DNA of 61,014 bases from CAZWLD01 sp964634685. GTDB taxonomy: Bacteria; Bacillota_I; Bacilli_A; Acholeplasmatales; JAEDCM01. Below the pieces are notes generated by a model, which ran no database searches, had not been told where the DNA came from, and was given only the letters and a program-made list of their open reading frames with translations. The stretch is from contig CAZWLD010000010.1 in NCBI GenBank assembly GCA_964634685.1, forward strand, positions 1 to 61,014, given 5' to 3'. Numbering within the stretch: position 1 is the first letter of the stretch; each line of letters begins with the position of its first letter. Both the position numbers and the translations under genes were made by a program. Below are positions 43,398 through 52,613 of the stretch, piece by piece.

Positions 43398-44225
43398 ATG
43401 GCGGTTAAAAAATATAATCCAACCAGTAACGGACGTCGTAATATGACAGTTCTTGATTATGAAGAAATTACTTGTACAACTCCTGAAAAGAGTTTATTAG
43501 TTACTGTTAAGAAAAATAGCGGTCGTAATAATCAAGGAAAAATTACTGTTCGTCACCAAGGCGGAGGAGTAAAGAGAAAATACCGTATTATCGATTTTAA
43601 GCGTAATAAAGATGGTATCGCTGGTAAGGTAGCAACTATTGAATACGATCCAAATAGAAGTGCAAACATCGCATTAATTAATTATGCTGATGGAGAAAAG
43701 AGATATATTCTTGCACCTAAGGGATTGAAGGTAGGAATGGTTGTTGAATCTGGCGAAAATGCTGATATCAAGGTAGGAAATGCATTACCACTTGCAAATA
43801 TCCCAGTTGGTACAGTAATTCATAACATTGAACTTCACCCAGGAAAAGGTGGACAATTAGTTCGTTCAGCTGGTGTTTCAGCTCAAATCCTTGGACGTGA
43901 AGAAAAATATGTATTAGTTAGATTAGCTTCTGGTGAAGTAAGAAAGATTTTAGGAACTTGCCGTGCATCAATTGGTGAAGTCGGAAACGAAAATCACGAA
44001 TTAGTTAATATCGGTAAAGCTGGACGCGCACGTCACATGGGATTACGTCCTGAGGTTCGTGGATCAGTTATGAACCCTAATGACCATCCACATGGAGGTG
44101 GAGAGGGTCGTGCTCCAATCGGAAGAAAAGCACCACTTACTCCATGGGGTCAACCAGCATTAGGTTTGAAGACTCGTAAGAATAAGAAAGCATCAACTAA
44201 GTTAATCGTACGTCGATGCAAATAA
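43398..44225 (+). CDS. rplB: 50S ribosomal protein L2
   Basis: A 275-residue L2. The conserved C-terminal MNPNDHPHGGGEGR segment, with the peptidyl transferase-associated His, is present. AAAGGAGG upstream. Confidence 0.98.
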   Translation: MAVKKYNPTSNGRRNMTVLDYEEITCTTPEKSLLVTVKKNSGRNNQGKITVRHQGGGVKRKYRIIDFKRNKDGIAGKVATIEYDPNRSANIALINYADGEKRYILAPKGLKVGMVVESGENADIKVGNALPLANIPVGTVIHNIELHPGKGGQLVRSAGVSAQILGREEKYVLVRLASGEVRKILGTCRASIGEVGNENHELVNIGKAGRARHMGLRPEVRGSVMNPNDHPHGGGEGRAPIGRKAPLTPWGQPALGLKTRKNKKASTKLIVRRCK

Positions 44226-44258
44226 TAAACATTTCCAATTTTGAAAGGAGGAAACACT

Positions 44259-44537
44259 GTGGCACGTTCAATTAAAAAAGGACCATTTTGTGATGAACAC
44301 TTAATGAAAAAGGTGGAAGCACAAAACGCAACAGGTGATAAAAAAGTAATTCAAACTTGGTCACGCCGTTCAACAATTTTCCCTGAATTTGTAGGATTAA
44401 CAATTGGTGTTCATAACGGTCGTGAGCATGTACCAGTTTATGTAACTGAAGACATGGTAGGACACAAATTAGGTGAATTTTCTCCTACGAGAACCTATCG
44501 TGGACATGAAAAAGATAAAAAGGCTAAGAAAAAGTAA
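44259..44537 (+). CDS. rpsS: 30S ribosomal protein S19
   Basis: A 92-residue S19. The true start is GTG 44259 behind GAAAGGAGG, giving the family-typical ARSIKKGPFCD opening; a TTG at 44241 would precede the ribosome site. It is a 30S head protein contacting S13. Confidence 0.97.
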   Translation: MARSIKKGPFCDEHLMKKVEAQNATGDKKVIQTWSRRSTIFPEFVGLTIGVHNGREHVPVYVTEDMVGHKLGEFSPTRTYRGHEKDKKAKKK

Positions 44538-44552
44538 GGAGGAGAAATTCAT

Positions 44553-44888
44553 ATGGAAGCAAAAGCTATCGCAAAAACTGTTCGTATCGCTCCTCGTAAA
44601 GTACGTTTAGTAGTGGATTTAATCCGCGGAAAGAACGTTGGAGAAGCTATTTCAATTTTAAATTTCACTCCTAAGGCCGGATCAGCTGTTGTACTTAAGG
44701 TTTTAAATAGCGCTATCGCTAACGCTGATCACAATTATGAGATGAAAGTTGAAGACTTATATGTTAAAGAAGCAGTTGTTAATGAAGGACCAACACTAAA
44801 ACGCTTTATGCCAAGAGCTAAAGGTAGTGCTAGTTCAATCATGAAGAGAACAAGTCATATTACAATTGTTGTTGCAGAAAGAAATTAG
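44553..44888 (+). CDS. rplV: 50S ribosomal protein L22
   Basis: A 111-residue L22 with the tunnel-lining hairpin (PRAKGSASSIMKRTSH). Starts 15 bases after rpsS, behind AAGGAGG. Confidence 0.98.
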   Translation: MEAKAIAKTVRIAPRKVRLVVDLIRGKNVGEAISILNFTPKAGSAVVLKVLNSAIANADHNYEMKVEDLYVKEAVVNEGPTLKRFMPRAKGSASSIMKRTSHITIVVAERN

Positions 44889-44903
44889 AAGGAGGTAATC
44901 ACA

Positions 44904-45644
44904 ATGGGTCAAAAGGTTAGTCCAGTCGGATTACGTGTTGGAGTTATTCGTGGATGGGATTCACGTTGGTACGCTAATAAAAACGATGTAGCTGATTTAT
45001 TACATGAAGATATTAAGATTCGTGAATATTTAAAGTCAGTTTATAAAGATGCTGCCATCGCTAAAATCGAAATCGAACGAATTAACGGTGTAAATAAAGA
45101 ACGTGTTAGAATTACACTACATACAGCAAAACCTGGAGTTGTTATTGGTGAAAAAGCTGGAACAAAGAATAAAGTTGTTTCAACTCTAGCTTATATGACA
45201 AAGAAAGAAATTTTACTTAATGTAGTTGAAGTTAAAAAGCCTGAGCTTGATGCTGAATTAGTTGCACAATTCATTGCTGAGCAATTAGAAAAACGTGCTT
45301 CATTCCGTCGTGTTCAAAAGGTAGCCATTCAAAGAGCTTTAAAAGCCGGAGCTAAAGGAGCTAAAACATTAGTTTCTGGACGTTTAGGTGGAGCAGAAAT
45401 GGCTCGTAGTGAAGGATATTCTGAAGGTCAAGTACCTCTACACACTTTAAGAGCTGATGTTGATTATGCAGTTGCAGAAGCTAATACAACTTATGGTAAA
45501 TTAGGTGTTAAGGTATGGATCTACAAGGGTGAAGTTCTTCCAACTAAGGGTGGAGCTGTAGAGGAAGCACCAAAGGAAGAAAAGAAGCCTTTCAGAAAGC
45601 CTCGTCCACAAAAGGACAATGCTAAAAAAGGAGGTCAACAATAA
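44904..45644 (+). CDS. rpsC: 30S ribosomal protein S3
   Basis: A 246-residue S3 with the KH domain (PGVVIGEKAG, where the usual GxxG loop appears as GEKAG). A charged C-terminal tail of about 30 residues (Glu/Pro/Lys-rich) makes it longer than the 218-residue norm, and its codons supply the ribosome site of rplP. Confidence 0.97.
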   Translation: MGQKVSPVGLRVGVIRGWDSRWYANKNDVADLLHEDIKIREYLKSVYKDAAIAKIEIERINGVNKERVRITLHTAKPGVVIGEKAGTKNKVVSTLAYMTKKEILLNVVEVKKPELDAELVAQFIAEQLEKRASFRRVQKVAIQRALKAGAKGAKTLVSGRLGGAEMARSEGYSEGQVPLHTLRADVDYAVAEANTTYGKLGVKVWIYKGEVLPTKGGAVEEAPKEEKKPFRKPRPQKDNAKKGGQQ

Positions 45645-45645
45645 T

Positions 45646-46062
45646 ATGTTAATGCCTAAAAGAACAAAATATCGTAGACCTCACCGCGTTAGCTACGAAG
45701 GTAAGGTTAAAGGCGATAACCAATTAACTTTTGGTGAATATGGATTAGTTTCATTAGAGGGAGCTTGGATTAATTCAAAACAAATCGAAGCTGCTCGTAT
45801 CGCTATCACTCGTCATATGAAACGTATGGGTCAAGTTTGGATCAAAATTTTCCCACATATGGCAAAAACTGCTAAGCCTCTAGAAGTACGTATGGGTTCT
45901 GGTAAAGGAGCTCCTGAGTCTTGGGTTGCAGTAGTTAAAGAAGGAAAAATTATGTTTGAGGTTGCCGGAGTACCTGAAGAGGTTGCTCGCGAAGCTTTAC
46001 GTCTTGCCTCTCACAAATTACCTGTGAAGACAAAGATTATTAAGAAGGATGGTGCTAATTAA
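45646..46062 (+). CDS. rplP: 50S ribosomal protein L16
   Basis: A 138-residue L16. ATG 45646 gives the classical MLMPKRTKYR start; the upstream TTG would fall within rpsC. AAGGAGG sits at the rpsC end. The stop overlaps rpmC by one base. Confidence 0.97.
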   Translation: MLMPKRTKYRRPHRVSYEGKVKGDNQLTFGEYGLVSLEGAWINSKQIEAARIAITRHMKRMGQVWIKIFPHMAKTAKPLEVRMGSGKGAPESWVAVVKEGKIMFEVAGVPEEVAREALRLASHKLPVKTKIIKKDGAN

Positions 46063-46271
46063 TGAAAAAAACAGAATTAGCTAAATTAAGAGCATTATCT
46101 GTAAATGATTTAGAAAATGAAGTTGCTAAATTGAAACAAGAGTTATTCAACTTACGTTTCCAATTAGCTGTTGGTCAATTAGAAAACACTGCTAGAATTA
46201 ACAAGGTTAAAAAGTCAATTGCGGTAATGAAAACAATCATTACTGAAAAGACTAACGCTTTGGTTAAGTAG
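46062..46271 (+). CDS. rpmC: 50S ribosomal protein L29
   Basis: A 69-residue helical L29 (LKQELFNLRFQLAVGQLENTARI is the family core). Translationally coupled to rplP. Confidence 0.97.
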   Translation: MKKTELAKLRALSVNDLENEVAKLKQELFNLRFQLAVGQLENTARINKVKKSIAVMKTIITEKTNALVK

Positions 46272-46289
46272 TAGGAAGGAGGAATTCTA

Positions 46290-46550
46290 ATGGAACGCAA
46301 TAGTCGTAAAACTTATGTTGGTGTTGTAGCATCTGATAAGATGGATAAGACAATCACTGTTATTGTTGATACTTATGAAAAGCACCGCTTATATAACAAG
46401 AATGTTAAGATTTCTAAAAAATTCGCTGCTCATGATGAAAACAATGAAGCTAAAAAAGGTGACATTGTAAAAATAATGGAAACTAGACCTTTATCAAAAA
46501 TGAAACGTTTCCGTTTAGTTGAAATTGTTGAAAAAAAAGTAGTTATTTAA
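46290..46550 (+). CDS. rpsQ: 30S ribosomal protein S17
   Basis: An 86-residue S17 with the OB-fold and the signature KIMETRPLSKMKRFRLVEI. AAGGAGG upstream. Confidence 0.98.
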   Translation: MERNSRKTYVGVVASDKMDKTITVIVDTYEKHRLYNKNVKISKKFAAHDENNEAKKGDIVKIMETRPLSKMKRFRLVEIVEKKVVI

Positions 46551-46581
46551 AACACATAGTTCCTGAAGGGAGGTACTCATA

Positions 46582-46950
46582 ATGGTTCAACAAGAGAGTA
46601 GATTAGTTGTTGCAGATAACTCTGGAGCTCGTGAAATCCTTATTATCAAGATTTTAGGTGGTTCAAAGAGAAAATTTGCCAACGTTGGTGATATTGTAGT
46701 AGCTGCTGTTAAAAAAGCCACACCAGGTGGAGTAGTAAAAAAAGGTGACGTTGTTAAGGCAGTAGTTGTGCGTACAAAACAAGGTCTTAGAAGACAAGAT
46801 GGTTCATATATTAAATTTGACGAAAATGCCGCTGTTATTATTAAGGATGATTTAAATCCACGTGGTACTCGTATTTTCGGACCTGTTGCTCGTGAATTAC
46901 GTGATAAGAATTTCATGAAGATCGTTTCACTTGCACCAGAGGTTTTATAA
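46582..46950 (+). CDS. rplN: 50S ribosomal protein L14
   Basis: A 122-residue, full-length L14, starting VQQESRLVVADNSGAREI. First gene of the spc part of the operon. GGGAGG upstream. Confidence 0.98.
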   Translation: MVQQESRLVVADNSGAREILIIKILGGSKRKFANVGDIVVAAVKKATPGGVVKKGDVVKAVVVRTKQGLRRQDGSYIKFDENAAVIIKDDLNPRGTRIFGPVARELRDKNFMKIVSLAPEVL

Positions 46951-46963
46951 GGAGGTGCGACTG

Positions 46964-47314
46964 ATGAAAATTAAAACAGGAGACACAGTTGTTGTTATTG
47001 CAGGTAAAGATGCAAAAAGAGTTGATAAAAAGGGTAATCCTCAACCAGTTGTTGGAAAAGTAGTTAAGGCATTTCCTAAAGACAACATGGTAATTGTTGA
47101 AGGCGTTAACATGGTTAAAAAATCAACAAAGCCTAGCCAAACATCTAAAGGTGGAATTGTTGAAAAAGAAGCTCCAATCCATGTATCTAACGTTATGATT
47201 CAAGACCCTGAAAAGAAAGTTCCAACTCGTGTTGGATACAAGATTGTTGGCGAAGGCGACAAAGCTAGAAAAGTTAGATACGCTAAAAAATCTGGTGCGC
47301 TTTTAGATAAATAG
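46964..47314 (+). CDS. rplX: 50S ribosomal protein L24
   Basis: A 116-residue L24 with the KOW motif (GDTVVVIAGKDAKRVDKKG). AAGGAGGTG is eight bases before ATG 46964; earlier in-frame codons lie within rplN. Confidence 0.97.
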   Translation: MKIKTGDTVVVIAGKDAKRVDKKGNPQPVVGKVVKAFPKDNMVIVEGVNMVKKSTKPSQTSKGGIVEKEAPIHVSNVMIQDPEKKVPTRVGYKIVGEGDKARKVRYAKKSGALLDK

Positions 47315-47334
47315 AAAAGGAGGTCAGGCGAAAC

Positions 47335-47877
47335 ATGAATCGCTTAAACGCAAAATACGAAGAGCAAGTAAAAAATGTTTTGATGGAAAAATATAACTAC
47401 TCTTCAGTAATGGAAATTCCTAAGCTAGAGAAAATCGTTATTAACATGGGTGTTGGTGATGCAGTATCAAACTCAAAGGTTCTTGACGATGCAGTTGAAG
47501 AATTAAAGGCTATTACTGGACAAAAGCCAGTAGTGACAAAGGCAAAAAAATCAATCGCTAACTTCAAATTACGTGAAGGAATGCCTATCGGATGTAAGGT
47601 TACATTACGCGGTGAAAGAATGTACGAATTCTTAGATAAATTAGTATCAATCGCATTACCTCGTGTACGTGACTTCCGTGGTGTTTCTCAAGACGCTTTT
47701 GATGGACGCGGAAATTATACACTTGGTGTAAAGGAACAATTAATTTTCCCTGAAATTAACTTTGATAAGGTTAAGAAGGTTCGCGGAATGGACATTGTAA
47801 TTGTTACAACAGCAAAAACTGATGAAGAAGGACGCCTATTATTAAAAGAATTAGGTATGCCTTTCAAGAAAAGATAA
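47335..47877 (+). CDS. rplE: 50S ribosomal protein L5
   Basis: A 180-residue L5, binding 5S rRNA. GMPIGCKVTLRGERMYEF and RDFRG are typical. AAAGGAGG upstream. Confidence 0.98.
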   Translation: MNRLNAKYEEQVKNVLMEKYNYSSVMEIPKLEKIVINMGVGDAVSNSKVLDDAVEELKAITGQKPVVTKAKKSIANFKLREGMPIGCKVTLRGERMYEFLDKLVSIALPRVRDFRGVSQDAFDGRGNYTLGVKEQLIFPEINFDKVKKVRGMDIVIVTTAKTDEEGRLLLKELGMPFKKR

Positions 47878-47892
47878 GGAGGACGTTTGTTT

Positions 47893-48078
47893 ATGGCTAA
47901 AACATCAATGATTGTTAAATCTCATCGTAAACAAAAATTTGAAGTACGTGAGTATACACGCTGTGAACGTTGCGGACGTCCACACGCAGTAATTCGTAAA
48001 TTCAAGCTTTGCCGTATTTGCTTCAGAGAATTAGCTTATAAGGGTGAAATTCCTGGAGTTAAGAAGGCAAGCTGGTAA
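47893..48078 (+). CDS. rpsZ: 30S ribosomal protein S14, zinc type
   Basis: A 61-residue S14 of the short, zinc-binding (C+) form, with CERC and CRIC pairs as ligands. This form is usual in Gram-positive lineages. GGAGG ten bases before ATG 47893. Confidence 0.97.
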   Translation: MAKTSMIVKSHRKQKFEVREYTRCERCGRPHAVIRKFKLCRICFRELAYKGEIPGVKKASW

Positions 48079-48122
48079 GATTTTGAAAAAATATTTCCTA
48101 GAGATGGGAAGGAGGCAATATT

Positions 48123-48521
48123 ATGGTTATGACAGATCCAATCGCGGATATGTTAACTCGTATCAGAAATGCTAATCAAATGCGTCATGAAAATGTTACA
48201 GTTCCTGCTTCAACCTTAAAGCTTAATATCCTTAAGGTATTAAAGGAAGAAGGATTCATCGCAGACTATGAGCTTGTTAAGGATGAAAAACAAGGATTAG
48301 TTACAATTGCATTAAAGTATACAAGTGAAAATGAAAGAGTAATTAAAGGATTAAAACGTATATCAAAACCAGGATTAAAGGTTTATGCTCAAGTAGATGA
48401 ACTACCAAGAGTATTAAATGGATTAGGTATTGCAATTATTTCAACATCAAAGGGTGTTATGACAGATAGAGATGCTCGTAAACAAAACCTTGGTGGAGAA
48501 GTTCTTGCTTATGTTTGGTAA
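48123..48521 (+). CDS. rpsH: 30S ribosomal protein S8
   Basis: A 132-residue S8 (TDPIADMLTRIRNANQ start, GVMTDRDARKQNLGGEVLAYVW end). Binds 16S rRNA helix 21 and is known to regulate the spc operon in E. coli. Either ATG 48123 or 48129 could start it. Confidence 0.97.
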   Translation: MVMTDPIADMLTRIRNANQMRHENVTVPASTLKLNILKVLKEEGFIADYELVKDEKQGLVTIALKYTSENERVIKGLKRISKPGLKVYAQVDELPRVLNGLGIAIISTSKGVMTDRDARKQNLGGEVLAYVW

Positions 48522-48548
48522 TTAAAAAATAACAGGAGGTGTATCAAT

Positions 48549-49091
48549 ATGTCTCGTATTGGTAAGAAGACTATCAACATCCCTGCAGGTGTTACTGTTG
48601 ACGTACAAGAAGGTAACTTCGTTGTTGTTAAGGGACCTAAGGGAGAATTAAGTTTCCAATTCAATAGCGAAATGGCTATTAATATTGAAGGAAATGAAAT
48701 TAACATTGTCAGACCTACTGAATCTCAAGCACATCGTACAATTCATGGAACTACTCGTGCAGTACTTCATAATATGGTTGTTGGTGTATCAGAAGGATTC
48801 AAAAAGGCTCTTGAAATCAAAGGTGTTGGATACCGTGCTCAATTAACTAATGGTAAATTAGTAATCAATGCTGGTTATTCAAACCCTGTTGAATTAGAAA
48901 TTCCAGAAGGAATTACCGTTGAAGTTCCAAAAAATACAGATATCATTATTTCAGGTGCAGACAAACAATTAGTTGGTGAGTATGCAGCTAAAGTTAGAGG
49001 CGTTCGTTCTCCAGAGCCTTATAAAGGTAAAGGAATCAAATATGTTGATGAAGTTGTTCGCCGCAAAGAAGGAAAAACTTCTAAGAAGTAA
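48549..49091 (+). CDS. rplF: 50S ribosomal protein L6
   Basis: A 180-residue L6, SRIGKK start and the KIRGVRSPEPYKGKGI-like signature near the end. AGGAGGTG upstream. Confidence 0.98.
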   Translation: MSRIGKKTINIPAGVTVDVQEGNFVVVKGPKGELSFQFNSEMAINIEGNEINIVRPTESQAHRTIHGTTRAVLHNMVVGVSEGFKKALEIKGVGYRAQLTNGKLVINAGYSNPVELEIPEGITVEVPKNTDIIISGADKQLVGEYAAKVRGVRSPEPYKGKGIKYVDEVVRRKEGKTSKK

Positions 49092-49119
49092 TTTCTAGCA
49101 TAAGAAAGGAGTGTTTTCG

Positions 49120-49482
49120 TTGATTAATAAGAAATCAAGTAACGTTGCTCGTATGAAGAGACATCTACGTATACGTAAGAATATTTCAGGAACTCCTGAA
49201 AGACCACGTTTAAATGTATTCCGTTCAAACAAATATATTTACGCTCAAGTAATCGATGATGCTAACCAAACTACTTTAGTTTGTGCTTCAAGCCGCGATA
49301 AGGAATTAAACATTACAAATGGTGGTAATATTGAGGCTGCTAAGCTTGTTGGTGAATTAGTAGCTAAGCGTTCTTTAGATAAAGGTATTAAGAGCGTTGT
49401 ATTTGACCGTGGTGGTTATATCTATCATGGACGTGTTAAAGCATTAGCTGAAGCAGCTCGTACTGCTGGCTTAGAATTCTAG
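49120..49482 (+). CDS. rplR: 50S ribosomal protein L18
   Basis: A 120-residue L18, 5S rRNA-binding. The start is TTG 49120 with AAAGGAG eight bases before; the GTG at 49111 overlaps that site. FDRGGYIYHGRVKALAEAAR is the family end. Confidence 0.96.
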   Translation: MINKKSSNVARMKRHLRIRKNISGTPERPRLNVFRSNKYIYAQVIDDANQTTLVCASSRDKELNITNGGNIEAAKLVGELVAKRSLDKGIKSVVFDRGGYIYHGRVKALAEAARTAGLEF

Positions 49483-49499
49483 AAGGAGGTATCTTTAAA

Positions 49500-49997
49500 A
49501 TGCGTCAAAATCAAGCTGAAAAAGACAACTTTGCTGAACGCGTTGTTGCGATCAACCGTATCACAAAGGTTGTTAAAGGTGGACGTCGTTTCCGTTTCTC
49601 AGCTCTAGTAGTTGTTGGAGATGGACAAGGACATGTTGGATTTGGTACAGGAAAAGCTCAAGAAGTACCAGATGCTATTAAAAAAGCATTAGAAGATGCT
49701 AAAAAGAATATTATTAACGTTCCTCGTGTTAATACTACAATTCCTCATGATACAGTTGGTGTATACGGTGGAGGTAAGGTTGTTTTAAGACCTGCTTCTG
49801 AAGGTACAGGAGTTATCGCTGGTGGAGCAGCTCGTGTTGTATTAGAAGCTGCTGGTATCGATGATATTTTATGCAAGTCTTTAGGATCTAATTCTCCAAT
49901 CAATGTTGTTCGTGCTACATTTGAAGGATTAAAATCATTAAGAACTCTTGAACAAGTTGCTGCATTACGTGGCAAAGCTGCAGGAGAGATCAGATAA
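49500..49997 (+). CDS. rpsE: 30S ribosomal protein S5
   Basis: A 165-residue S5. RVVAINRITKVVKGGRRFRF and GHVGFGTGKA are typical. It contributes to decoding accuracy. AAGGAGG upstream; the stop overlaps rpmD by one base. Confidence 0.98.
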   Translation: MRQNQAEKDNFAERVVAINRITKVVKGGRRFRFSALVVVGDGQGHVGFGTGKAQEVPDAIKKALEDAKKNIINVPRVNTTIPHDTVGVYGGGKVVLRPASEGTGVIAGGAARVVLEAAGIDDILCKSLGSNSPINVVRATFEGLKSLRTLEQVAALRGKAAGEIR

Positions 49998-50179
49998 TGG
50001 CAAAGCAATTAGAAATTACTCTTGTTAAGAGTACTCTTGGCGCTAGCCCAAGACAAAGAAAGACTGCCGAAGCTCTTGGCTTAAAGAAATATAACCAAAC
50101 TGTTGTTAAAGAGGAAAATGAAGCAATTCTAGGAATGATTAAAAGTATTTCACACTTAGTTAAAGTAGTAGAAAAATAA
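49997..50179 (+). CDS. rpmD: 50S ribosomal protein L30
   Basis: A 60-residue L30 (ITLVKSTLGASPRQRKTAEALGL). Coupled to rpsE by a TAATG overlap. Confidence 0.97.
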   Translation: MAKQLEITLVKSTLGASPRQRKTAEALGLKKYNQTVVKEENEAILGMIKSISHLVKVVEK

Positions 50180-50196
50180 TAAGGAGGTGCCTTAAA

Positions 50197-50634
50197 ATGT
50201 TACATGAATTAAAACCTGTTGAAGGAGCTAGACATTCACGTAAACGTTTAGGACGTGGTACTGGTAGCGGTACTGGTAAAACTGCTGGAAAGGGTAACAA
50301 AGGTCAAAATGCTCGTTCTGGTGGAGGTGTACGTCCTGGTTTCGAAGGTGGACAAATGCCTTTATTCCAACGTTTACCAAAACGTGGATTCAACAACTTT
50401 AACCGTAAAGAGTACGCTGTTGTAAATCTTAAGGATTTAAATAAATTTGAAGATGGAACAGTGGTTACTCCAGAATTATTATTAGAAAACAATGTTATTA
50501 AAAAAGTATTATCAGGAGTAAAAGTTCTTTCTCAAGGAGAGTTAGAAAAGAAATTGACCGTTAAAGCACATAAATTTTCTAAGTCAGCCCAAGAAGCTAT
50601 CGAAAAGGCTGGCGGAACTGTTGAGGTGATTTAA
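50197..50634 (+). CDS. rplO: 50S ribosomal protein L15
   Basis: A 145-residue L15 with the Gly-rich N-terminal tail (KRLGRGTGSGTGKTAGKGNKG). AAGGAGGTG upstream; secY begins on the next base after its stop. Confidence 0.98.
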   Translation: MLHELKPVEGARHSRKRLGRGTGSGTGKTAGKGNKGQNARSGGGVRPGFEGGQMPLFQRLPKRGFNNFNRKEYAVVNLKDLNKFEDGTVVTPELLLENNVIKKVLSGVKVLSQGELEKKLTVKAHKFSKSAQEAIEKAGGTVEVI

Positions 50635-51948
50635 TTGTTCAACAAGCTCAAGATGGTATTAAATAATGGAACAATTATGAAGCGTTTAGGATTTACATTA
50701 ATTGTATTATTCTTATACAAGCTTTTAACATTTATTCCGATTCCATTAGTTGATACTCAAGGTATGAGAGACTTTTTTGCAAGTGATTCGGAAGGATTCT
50801 TAACCATTTTAAATACTTTCAGTGGAAATGCGTTAAGTAACTTCTCAATTATGGCATTAGGTATTTCTCCATATATTACTTCTTCAATCGTTATCCAGCT
50901 TTTACAAATGGATATTGTTCCAATCTTCAAGGAATGGTCGGAGCAAGGAGAAGTAGGAAAACAAAAGCTCAATAAAGTAACTCGTTATGTAGCGATTGCT
51001 TTAGGTGCTATTCAAGCATTATTATTGTTATTAGGTTTATCTTCATCAAGAGATGGAATCATCATCAATGAAGCTATTGGTAAGGTTCCTGTATGGTTAG
51101 CTTACACCTATATGACAATTTCTATTTCTGCGGGTTGTGCTTTGATTTTATGGCTTGCAGATTTAATTACTCGTAAGGGTATTGGTAATGGTACATCAAT
51201 GATCATCGTTGCTGGTATTATTACATCACTTCCTTCAGCTGCAACTCAATTATGGACAACATACATTCAAGTTAATGGAGCATGGGCAACTGAATGGACA
51301 AATTATTTGAAATTTGCAATTATCGTTTTATTATATATTGGAGTTATTTTTGGAACTGTTTATGTTGAATTAGCGATGCGAAAGATTCCTGTTCAATATG
51401 CTAACCGTCAAGGTAAAACAGATTCAAATATTCCAATGAAGCTAAACAGCTCAGGAGTTATTCCTGTTATCTTCGCATCAACATTAATGAGTATTCCTCT
51501 TACTGTTATCAGTGTTTTAAATATGAATGCTGAGACTGGAGCTGGTAAATGGTTAAAGATTTGTTTCTCTAACTCCGAGCCAATTGGATTTATTCTATAC
51601 ATATTGTTGATTTACTTATTTACTTTCTTCTATGCATTTATGATGATTAATCCAGAAAAGATTGCGGATAATCTTCAAAAACAAAATGCATATATTCCAG
51701 GTGTTAAGCCAGGTGAAGAAACTGAAGCCTTCGTTGCTCGTTTGTTATTTAAGATTACAGTTATCGGTGCAACTTTCTTAACAATTTTAGCTATTATTCC
51801 AGTTATTACATCTTGGATCTTCAATTTACCAAGTGCTGTAACAATCGGTGGTACTAGTTTATTAATCATTGTTGGTGTTGCGATTGAAACAACTAAGCAA
51901 GTAGAAACAGAAGCAACAGAAAAGAGTTATTCAGGATTTATTAAGTAA
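50635..51948 (+). CDS. secY: Protein translocase subunit SecY
   Basis: A 437-residue SecY with ten transmembrane helices, the channel of the Sec system. The plug region, SPYITSSIVIQLLQMDIVP and GVIPVIFAS are typical. The start is TTG 50635, directly after the rplO stop, with GAGGTGAT eight bases upstream. Exports, among others, the lipoproteins seen in this window. Confidence 0.97.
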   Translation: MFNKLKMVLNNGTIMKRLGFTLIVLFLYKLLTFIPIPLVDTQGMRDFFASDSEGFLTILNTFSGNALSNFSIMALGISPYITSSIVIQLLQMDIVPIFKEWSEQGEVGKQKLNKVTRYVAIALGAIQALLLLLGLSSSRDGIIINEAIGKVPVWLAYTYMTISISAGCALILWLADLITRKGIGNGTSMIIVAGIITSLPSAATQLWTTYIQVNGAWATEWTNYLKFAIIVLLYIGVIFGTVYVELAMRKIPVQYANRQGKTDSNIPMKLNSSGVIPVIFASTLMSIPLTVISVLNMNAETGAGKWLKICFSNSEPIGFILYILLIYLFTFFYAFMMINPEKIADNLQKQNAYIPGVKPGEETEAFVARLLFKITVIGATFLTILAIIPVITSWIFNLPSAVTIGGTSLLIIVGVAIETTKQVETEATEKSYSGFIK

Positions 51949-51962
51949 GGAGGAGAAACCAA

Positions 51963-52613
51963 ATGAGATTAATTATTATGGGGCCTCCTGGTGCCGGTAA
52001 GGGTTCGCAAGCATCAAAAATCGTTAAGCATTATAATGTTCCTCATATTTCCACTGGAGATATGTTTAGAGAAGCAATTAAAAATGAAACTGAGCTTGGA
52101 TTGCTTGCGAAGAGTTACATGGACAAAGGAGCGTTAGTTCCAGATGAAGTAACAATCGGGCTTGTTAAAGAAAGATTTATGAAGGATGACTGTAAGGAAA
52201 ATGGCTTCCTTTTAGATGGTTTCCCTCGTAATATCGCTCAAGCTGAAGCCTTAGATAAAATGCTAGCTGAAATTGGCTGGAGCGTTGATAAGGTTATTAA
52301 TATTGAGGTAGCAAGTGAATTATTAATTAATCGTGTTATCGGTCGTAGAGTTTGTAAAAAATGTGGTGAAACATTCCATATTGAATATAACAAACCGAAA
52401 GTTGAAGGTATTTGTGATGTTTGTGGTTCAGAGCTTACCCAACGTAAAGATGACACTTATGAAACGATTAAGAATCGTTTAGATGTTTATGATTTACAAA
52501 CAAAACCACTATTAGATTATTACAATAAGCAAAATCTTGTTTTCAACGTTGATGGAAGTAAGTCTTTTGAAGAAGTATTTAACCAAATAAAGGAAAACTT
52601 AGGCGATAAATAA
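51963..52613 (+). CDS. adk: Adenylate kinase
   Basis: A 216-residue adenylate kinase (AMP + ATP = 2 ADP). P-loop GPPGAGKGSQ (residues 7-16), NMP-binding DGFPRN and a LID with a four-Cys zinc site (CKKC and CDVC), as in Gram-positive enzymes. GGAGGAG upstream; the stop overlaps map by one base. Confidence 0.98.
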   Translation: MRLIIMGPPGAGKGSQASKIVKHYNVPHISTGDMFREAIKNETELGLLAKSYMDKGALVPDEVTIGLVKERFMKDDCKENGFLLDGFPRNIAQAEALDKMLAEIGWSVDKVINIEVASELLINRVIGRRVCKKCGETFHIEYNKPKVEGICDVCGSELTQRKDDTYETIKNRLDVYDLQTKPLLDYYNKQNLVFNVDGSKSFEEVFNQIKENLGDK